DNA of 41,976 nt, taken from assembly GCA_902806405.1 (NCBI GenBank), contig CADCWL010000031.1, positions 1-41,976 on the forward strand, given 5' to 3'. A program made the position numbers and the translations under genes. This document shows positions 37,953-41,976 of this stretch, one piece after another; within the stretch, counting starts at the first letter, position 1, and every line of letters begins with the position of its first letter. This DNA comes from an uncultured Thermomicrobiales bacterium (GTDB lineage: Bacteria > Chloroflexota > Chloroflexia > Thermomicrobiales > UBA6265). A model generated the notes under the pieces. It worked only from the letters and a program-made list of their open reading frames with translations. It was not told the DNA's origin and made no database searches.

Positions 37953-39200
37953 TCATGACGTAGCGCCTACGGCCCTCGTCACCGCCAGCGCCTGGGCCAG
38001 GTCGGCGATGATGTCGTCGACGTCCTCGATGCCGACCGAGAGGCGAATCAGGCCCTCGCCGATGCCGACCTCGGCCCGCTGCTCCGGGGTGAGCGCCCGG
38101 TGGGAGGACATCGGGGGGGAGAGGACGAGGCTGTAGACGTCGCCGAGCGTGGTCGCGGGGAGGCAGAGGCGGAGGGCCTCCATGAAGCGAAAAACCTCCG
38201 GCCGCTCGGCATCGGCCAGCTCGAAGGCGACCATGCCGCCCCGATCGGCACCGTTGAAGATCGCCTCGGCCGGGCCAAGGTCCGTCAGGCCCGGGTAGAA
38301 GACGCGGGCGACGCCCCGCTGCTGCCCCAACCACGACGCGACGCGGGTGGCGTTTGCGCTCTGCTGGCGCGTTCGGAGCGGCAGCGTTTTAATCCCCCGC
38401 AGCGTCAGCCAGGCCTCGAACGGGCCGAGGACGGCGCCGACCAGCTTGTTCGACTCCCGCAGCGCGGCAGCTCGCGCCGACGAAGTAGCGATGGCGCCGC
38501 CGGTGACGTCGCCGTGGCCGCCGAGCGACTTGGTCGTGGAGTGGACGACGCTGTCGGCGCCGAAGCGGGCGGGGTTGACGAGGGCCGGGGAGGCGAAGGT
38601 GTTGTCGACCATCACCCGCGCCCCGTGCTCGTGGGCGAGCGCGACCACGGCCGGCAGGTCCGGCACCCTGAGCAGGGGATTGGAGATCGTCTCGCAGGCG
38701 ACCAGCGTCGGTTTGACGTCCGCCATGGTCCGCGCCAGACCGGCGAGGTCGAGGATGTCGACGAAGGTCGTCTCGACGCCGAGGGCGGCGAAGGTCTTGG
38801 CGAGGAGGGCGTAGGTGGCGCCGTAGACGTCGCGGGCGGCGACGACGCGGTCGCCGGCGCGGACGTCGAGCAGGACCGCGGCGTGGACCGCGGCCATGCC
38901 GGAGGCGTAGGCAACGGCGTCCTCCGTCCCCTCGAGGGCGGCGAGGGCCTCCTCCAAGGCGCGAGTGGTCGGGTTGGCGTAGCGGGTGTAGACGTAGCCG
39001 GCACGTTCATTGGCGAAGACGGCGTCGAGCGTCTCGGTCTCGTCGTAGACGAAGGCGGTCGCCGGGTAGATCGGCGTCACCGTCGGCGTGAAGTCGGGCC
39101 GCGGCGCCCGCTCTCCGGCATGGACGGCGCGGCTCGCGAAGCCGCGTGCCGGTCCATCGCCGGGTGGGCCGCCGGGCAAGCGGCCGTTGGTGGCGGTCAC
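37953..39200 (-). CDS. Cystathionine gamma-synthase/lyase-type PLP enzyme (Cys/Met metabolism family)
   Basis: This 415-residue protein is taken from the GTG at 39200 (AAGGAG 11 bases upstream); the open frame continues to 40205 but has no such site. Family marks are complete: TPIYPATAFVYDETETLDAV, YVYTRYANPTTRALEEALAA with the PLP-phosphate Tyr/Arg, GTEDAVAYASGMAAVHAAV, DNTFASPALVNPARFGADSV, and the PLP Lys224 in HSTTKSLGGHGDVTGG. The C-terminus has RLSVGIEDVDDIIADLAQAL. It catalyses gamma-replacement or gamma-elimination on homoserine esters, cystathionine or methionine. Sequence by eye does not separate gamma-synthase from gamma-lyase. A Gly/Pro-rich head of about 20 residues precedes the domain. 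Confidence 0.92.
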   Translation of the reverse strand: MTATNGRLPGGPPGDGPARGFASRAVHAGERAPRPDFTPTVTPIYPATAFVYDETETLDAVFANERAGYVYTRYANPTTRALEEALAALEGTEDAVAYASGMAAVHAAVLLDVRAGDRVVAARDVYGATYALLAKTFAALGVETTFVDILDLAGLARTMADVKPTLVACETISNPLLRVPDLPAVVALAHEHGARVMVDNTFASPALVNPARFGADSVVHSTTKSLGGHGDVTGGAIATSSARAAALRESNKLVGAVLGPFEAWLTLRGIKTLPLRTRQQSANATRVASWLGQQRGVARVFYPGLTDLGPAEAIFNGADRGGMVAFELADAERPEVFRFMEALRLCLPATTLGDVYSLVLSPPMSSHRALTPEQRAEVGIGEGLIRLSVGIEDVDDIIADLAQALAVTRAVGATS

Positions 39201-39398
39201 GGACGGGGTCTCCTTTCGGGCGGTGGGGCGCCGTTTCACCGAGGGGAACGGGACGAGGATGCCCGGCAGTCTATGGGCCGACCCCAGAGGCGTCAACCGC
39301 GCGGGACGCCCCCGAGCGGATCGGGCGAGGGGCATCGTTCGTGCATCACCAGACGCGAGGAGTCCGCCCCCGACCGTACGCCAAGGAGAAGGCTGCCC

Positions 39399-40055
39399 GT
39401 GGTCGATGCCCTCTTGATCGACATCGACGGAACCTTGATCGACAGCAACCCGCTGCACACTCTGGCCTGGCTGCGCGCCTTTCGGCGGCTGGGCCGCGAG
39501 GTGGAGGCGAACCGGGTCCTGCACCTGATCGGGATGGGTGGCGACCAACTCGCCCCGACGATCCTCGGCGAGGAGGCGGGCGAGGATGCCGACCGGGCGA
39601 AGGAGATCTGGATCGAGGAGTACAGCCGCCGCGGCCTGGTCGACCATGCTGAGCCGCTGCCCGGCGCCGCCGATCTGCTCCTGACGCTGAAGGAGCGCGG
39701 CGTCCGCGTCTCCCTCGCCTCCTCCGGCGAGCAGCAGGACATCGACCGCTACGTCGAGCTCCTCGGTGGCCGGGAGATGTTCGACGAGCTCGTCTCGTCG
39801 TCGGACGTGGCGCAGACGAAGCCGGCGCCGGACATCTTCGCGGTCGCGCTGGAGCGCCTTGGGGGGCCGACGAGCGCCGCCGTTATCGGCGACACGGTCT
39901 TCGACATCGAGGCGGCCGGCAAGCTCGGGCTGCCCTGCGTCGCCGTCCTCTCGGGCGGGATCGAGCGGCAGTTGCTGGAGGAGGCCGGCGCGGCCGCCGT
40001 CTACGCCGACGCGGCGGACGTTCTGGCGCACCTCGACGCCGTCCTCGGGGCCTGA
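39399..40055 (+). CDS. HAD-superfamily hydrolase (beta-phosphoglucomutase-like)
   Basis: This 218-residue protein starts at a GTG at 39399 with AAGGAG 9 bases upstream. HAD motifs: I, DIDGTLIDS (nucleophile Asp8, acid/base Asp10); II, SLASSGEQQDIDRYV; III, AQTKPAPDIF with Lys; IV, VIGDTVFDIEAAGKLG. The helical cap between motifs I and II places it in subfamily I, close to phosphoglycolate phosphatase and beta-phosphoglucomutase. It removes phosphate from a small metabolite in the cytoplasm; the substrate cannot be told. It is divergent from the gamma-synthase gene and 136 bp ahead of the ADP-ribosylglycohydrolase gene. Confidence 0.9.
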   Translation: MVDALLIDIDGTLIDSNPLHTLAWLRAFRRLGREVEANRVLHLIGMGGDQLAPTILGEEAGEDADRAKEIWIEEYSRRGLVDHAEPLPGAADLLLTLKERGVRVSLASSGEQQDIDRYVELLGGREMFDELVSSSDVAQTKPAPDIFAVALERLGGPTSAAVIGDTVFDIEAAGKLGLPCVAVLSGGIERQLLEEAGAAAVYADAADVLAHLDAVLGA

Positions 40056-40130
40056 GATAGAGGGCGGGGGACGGTCGAACCGTTGGCCGCCGCACTGCGC
40101 GGAATCGGTCTGTCTCAGCGATGCTCCCTG

Positions 40131-40169
40131 CTCCCGTGCGGGAGAGAGCGGTCGGGGTGAGGTCACCCC
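40131..40169. repeat. Two adjacent hairpins before the ADP-ribosylglycohydrolase gene
   Basis: CTCCCG/CGGGAG around TG (40131-40144) and GGGGTGA/TCACCCC around GG (40154-40169). The first belongs to the CTCTCCC...GGGAGAG class seen at 12584-12611. They sit between two genes on the same strand and could end the HAD transcript or control the next one. Confidence 0.45.
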
Positions 40170-40191
40170 CGCCTCGGAAAGGCCAGGCACC

Positions 40192-41220
40192 GTGCCCAAC
40201 GCCAACGAAGACCGCTACCTCGGCGCGCTGCTCGGGATGGCGATCGGTGACGCTCTCGGGATGCCGGTCGAGGGGTGGCCGCGGGAGCGGATCGCCGAGC
40301 GGTACGGGGCGATCGACGGTTACCACTTCCGCGTCTTCCCGGACGGGACGGAGGTCAAGGCGGGCGAGTTCACCGACGAGACGGAATTCGCGCTCTGCGT
40401 CGTCGAGTCCTTGACCGCCAACAACGGCGTCCTCGACCCGGACAATGTCGGCGCCCGGATGGGCTACCTCGCCCGCAGCGAGTCGAAGCGGTGGATGGGG
40501 GCCGATACCCTCGCCGCCCTGGCGCGGGCCGAAGAGACGCTGTCGTTCCGCGTCCCGCTCGACGAGGACGGTCCGGCGACGGGCGAGGTTGCCGCCCGCG
40601 GCGTCCCGATCGGCCTCCTTCACGCCGTTGGCGGGTTCGACCCGGACAGGTTTCGCGCCGACGCCGAGGGGGTCGTCCGCCTCACCCACGGCAGCCCGGC
40701 CGCGATCGCCGCCGCCACCGCCGTCGCGTACGGTGTCCGCCTCGCCGCCCGGGGGGAGATCCCACCCGCACGGTGGGCGGCCGAAACGGCGGAGTTCCTC
40801 GGCGGCGGTGCGGTCGCGGCCGGTCTGTCACGGGCGGCTGAGCTGGCCGCCGCCGGCGTCCCGGTTGGGGAGGCGCTGGCTGCGCTCGGCACCGGCGCGT
40901 CGGCGGCCGAGGCGGTGCCCGCGGCGTTCGCTGCCGCGACAGCGGCGCCCGTCTTCGAGGAGGCGGTCTTTGCCGCCGTTCGGGCGGGTGGCGACGCGGA
41001 CACCATCGGGGCGATCGCCGGCGCCCTCGCTGGCGCCGCCGGCGGTGCCAGCGACATCCCCCAGGGGCTCATCGACGAGCTGGAGGGGCGGATCTATGTC
41101 TCCCTCGCCGCCCCCTGGTTCTACCGAACCGCGCTCCGTCGCGCCGGCCTCGTCATCGACCTCCGGCAGAGTGGTCCCGGCCAGAACGAGCCGCGCCCCC
41201 TCTTCCCACCCCGTCAGTAG
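40192..41220 (+). CDS. ADP-ribosylglycohydrolase-family protein
   Basis: This 342-residue protein starts at a GTG at 40192 (GGAAAGG about 10 bases upstream). The all-helical ARH pattern is visible: DRYLGALLGMAIGDALGMPVE, the first metal motif as FTDETEFALCV (usually TDDTxxa), a mid-domain LTHGSPAAIAAATAVAYGV, and the second metal motif GGDADTIGAIAGALAGAAGG. The family removes ADP-ribose from proteins or small molecules using two Mg ions. The second Asp of TDDT is Glu here, still a possible ligand. Ala-rich helices in the middle are typical of GC-rich genomes. The target is unknown; an antitoxin or nitrogen-control role would need a partner, which is not seen. Confidence 0.88.
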   Translation: MPNANEDRYLGALLGMAIGDALGMPVEGWPRERIAERYGAIDGYHFRVFPDGTEVKAGEFTDETEFALCVVESLTANNGVLDPDNVGARMGYLARSESKRWMGADTLAALARAEETLSFRVPLDEDGPATGEVAARGVPIGLLHAVGGFDPDRFRADAEGVVRLTHGSPAAIAAATAVAYGVRLAARGEIPPARWAAETAEFLGGGAVAAGLSRAAELAAAGVPVGEALAALGTGASAAEAVPAAFAAATAAPVFEEAVFAAVRAGGDADTIGAIAGALAGAAGGASDIPQGLIDELEGRIYVSLAAPWFYRTALRRAGLVIDLRQSGPGQNEPRPLFPPRQ

Positions 41221-41248
41221 GAGACCGTCCTGGTCTCGGCACGTCCCG

Positions 41249-41431
41249 CTACTCCGCGAAGCGCTCCTCCCGCCAGGCGCCGGCGCTCGCGGAGTAGCCG
41301 TACCTCACCCAGAAGCCGGGAAGTTTCCCCAACAGGAGATCGATGTCGCGCAGCCACTGCGCGCCTTTCCAGGTGTAGACCCTTAAGATGACCGCCTGCC
41401 CCGGCTGACATTGGTGGGCTCTGCCGTCCAG
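41249..41431 (-). CDS. Possible small or truncated gene, unknown
   Basis: The last 50 codons before the TAG at 41249 read like a real protein: QAVILRVYTWKGAQWLRDID, then LLLGKLPGFWVRYGYSASAG and AWREERFAE, with G/C-rich third positions. The start is unclear: AAAGGAG lies too close to a CTG at 41431, and the frame continues upstream into the terminator hairpin at 41497-41524. It may be a C-terminal fragment of a broken gene. I do not recognise the family. The rest of the gap 41221-41598 holds only that terminator. Confidence 0.35.
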   Translation of the reverse strand: MDGRAHQCQPGQAVILRVYTWKGAQWLRDIDLLLGKLPGFWVRYGYSASAGAWREERFAE

Positions 41432-41496
41432 CGCTCCTTTCCTCGGGGAGACGGTTCGAGGACGCGGTGCTGGCCCCGATCTCCCGGAAACAGAAA

Positions 41497-41524
41497 GACG
41501 AGGGAGGCATTCGCCCCCCTCGTC
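41497..41524 (-). terminator. Intrinsic terminator with U-tract
   Basis: On the minus strand a 12-bp stem with one mismatch (left arm GACGAGGGGGGC, 4-base loop) is followed by TTTCTGTTTCC. It lies 75 bp beyond the stop of the Asn-rich secreted protein gene. It is the only hairpin in the window with a clear U-tract. Confidence 0.75.
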
Positions 41525-41598
41525 TCGTCGTGATGGACCCGGCATCTGGTGGTCGACCCGTCCGCAGGATGACCGTTGTGGTGTTTGGCGCTCGGTTC

Positions 41599-41976
41599 CT
41601 ACGCGAAGACGATCAGGTCGCCGCCGCTGAGCACCCCGACCGCGACGACGTCGGTGATCACAATGTTGCTGCCGTTCAGGAAGTTGTTGAGGGCCGTAAT
41701 CTGCAGGTCGTTGAGGACGTTGACGTCCGTGATGGTGACATCGATGTCGTTGTTGCTCAGGATCGGGCTGTTGTTGAGCACGTTGTTGAGCGCCCGCAGG
41801 TTGTTGAGGGACTCGTTGACGTTGACGAGCCCGACCTGGACAACGGAGTCGTCGATGTTGATCGCGCGCGACACCTGGACGACCGCGGCGACGAGGCCGG
41901 CGGCGCCGCCCTGCTGGCTCGTCCGCTGGGCGGCGACGGTGCCGGTGACGACCGTGCCGAAGAGCGAGGCCGCGAG
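41599..41976 (-). CDS. Asn-rich exported protein, C-terminal part (runs off the right edge)
   Basis: The frame is open from the window edge to the stop at 41599, giving 125 residues without the N-terminus. The visible part begins with LAASLFGTVVTGTVAAQ, which looks like the hydrophobic core and cleavage site of a Tat or Sec signal. It continues AAGLVAAVVQVSRAINIDDS, then a stretch very rich in Leu-Asn-Asn (ESLNNLRALNNVLNNSPILS, NDLQITALNNFLNGSNIVIT), and ends VAVGVLSGGDLIVFA. Asn is rare in GC-rich proteomes, so the composition is striking. The alternating Val/Ile/Asn pattern suggests a beta-rich, possibly repetitive surface protein. No family is recognised. A U-tract terminator follows. Confidence 0.75.
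   Translation of the reverse strand, partial: LAASLFGTVVTGTVAAQRTSQQGGAAGLVAAVVQVSRAINIDDSVVQVGLVNVNESLNNLRALNNVLNNSPILSNNDIDVTITDVNVLNDLQITALNNFLNGSNIVITDVVAVGVLSGGDLIVFA

Noticed and set aside
37953-40205. 750-codon open frame on the minus strand as one large protein
   Set aside because: Only the part up to the GTG at 39200 matches a family and has a ribosome site. The rest is antisense to the HAD gene.
1-41976. CRISPR arrays, transposons, prophage, tRNA or rRNA genes
   Set aside because: No spaced direct repeats, transposase motifs, phage structural genes, cloverleaf patterns or rRNA-like stretches were seen. The Holin-X genes are chromosomal envelope genes, not phage holins.

Overview
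The window is a high-GC stretch of bacterial chromosome that uses many GTG starts. Its gene set suggests a Thermomicrobia-like member of the Chloroflexota. The signs are Tat-type signal peptides on binding proteins and on a Cys-rich secreted protein, class F-like sortases, F420-type luciferase-like oxidoreductases, Holin-X/DUF3618 membrane proteins, and decayed GNAT, AzlC and Uma2 genes. This assignment comes from protein character only; there is no rRNA or other marker here.

Layout. 0-6 kb: the start of an ArsR-type regulator runs off the left edge, followed by a wrecked GNAT acetyltransferase, a Cys-rich Tat-exported protein, a 1 kb stretch of coding-like debris and an orphan peptide-type binding protein. 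Divergent from that binding protein, at 5724-5987, is a SelW/Rdx-family gene with an in-frame TGA at the CxxU position and a small hairpin with a GGUCU loop just downstream. It is very probably a selenoprotein, and normal gene calling misses it. 6-14 kb: a double-GNAT protein, a class B penicillin-binding protein with an NTF2-like domain, and a peptide ABC operon (binding protein, DppB-like, DppC-like) without ATPases. 14-18 kb: two tandem secreted class F-like sortases and mnmA.

18-25 kb: a BtpA-family protein overlaps a sulfatase, followed by a sugar ABC operon (Tat-type binding protein and two permeases, no ATPase) and a luciferase-like oxidoreductase. This may be a scavenging locus for sulfated carbohydrates. 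Both ABC operons carry long perfect palindromes between the binding-protein gene and the first permease gene, a layout that could favour excess binding protein. 25-32 kb: YggT, two very small genes, a membrane-anchored MutS-like ATPase, a decayed Uma2 nuclease, a small protein paired with an ATP-grasp ligase, an AzlC remnant and a secreted HExxH protein.

32-35 kb: a four-gene envelope/stress-type cluster (LEA-like repeat protein with a C-terminal membrane anchor, Holin-X, DUF3618, second Holin-X). 35-42 kb: a class V aminotransferase overlapping a NodB-type deacetylase, a cystathionine gamma-synthase-type enzyme, a HAD hydrolase, an ADP-ribosylglycohydrolase and, at the right edge, an Asn-rich secreted protein ending in the only intrinsic terminator with a U-tract that I saw. 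I saw no rRNA, tRNA, CRISPR array, transposase or phage module.
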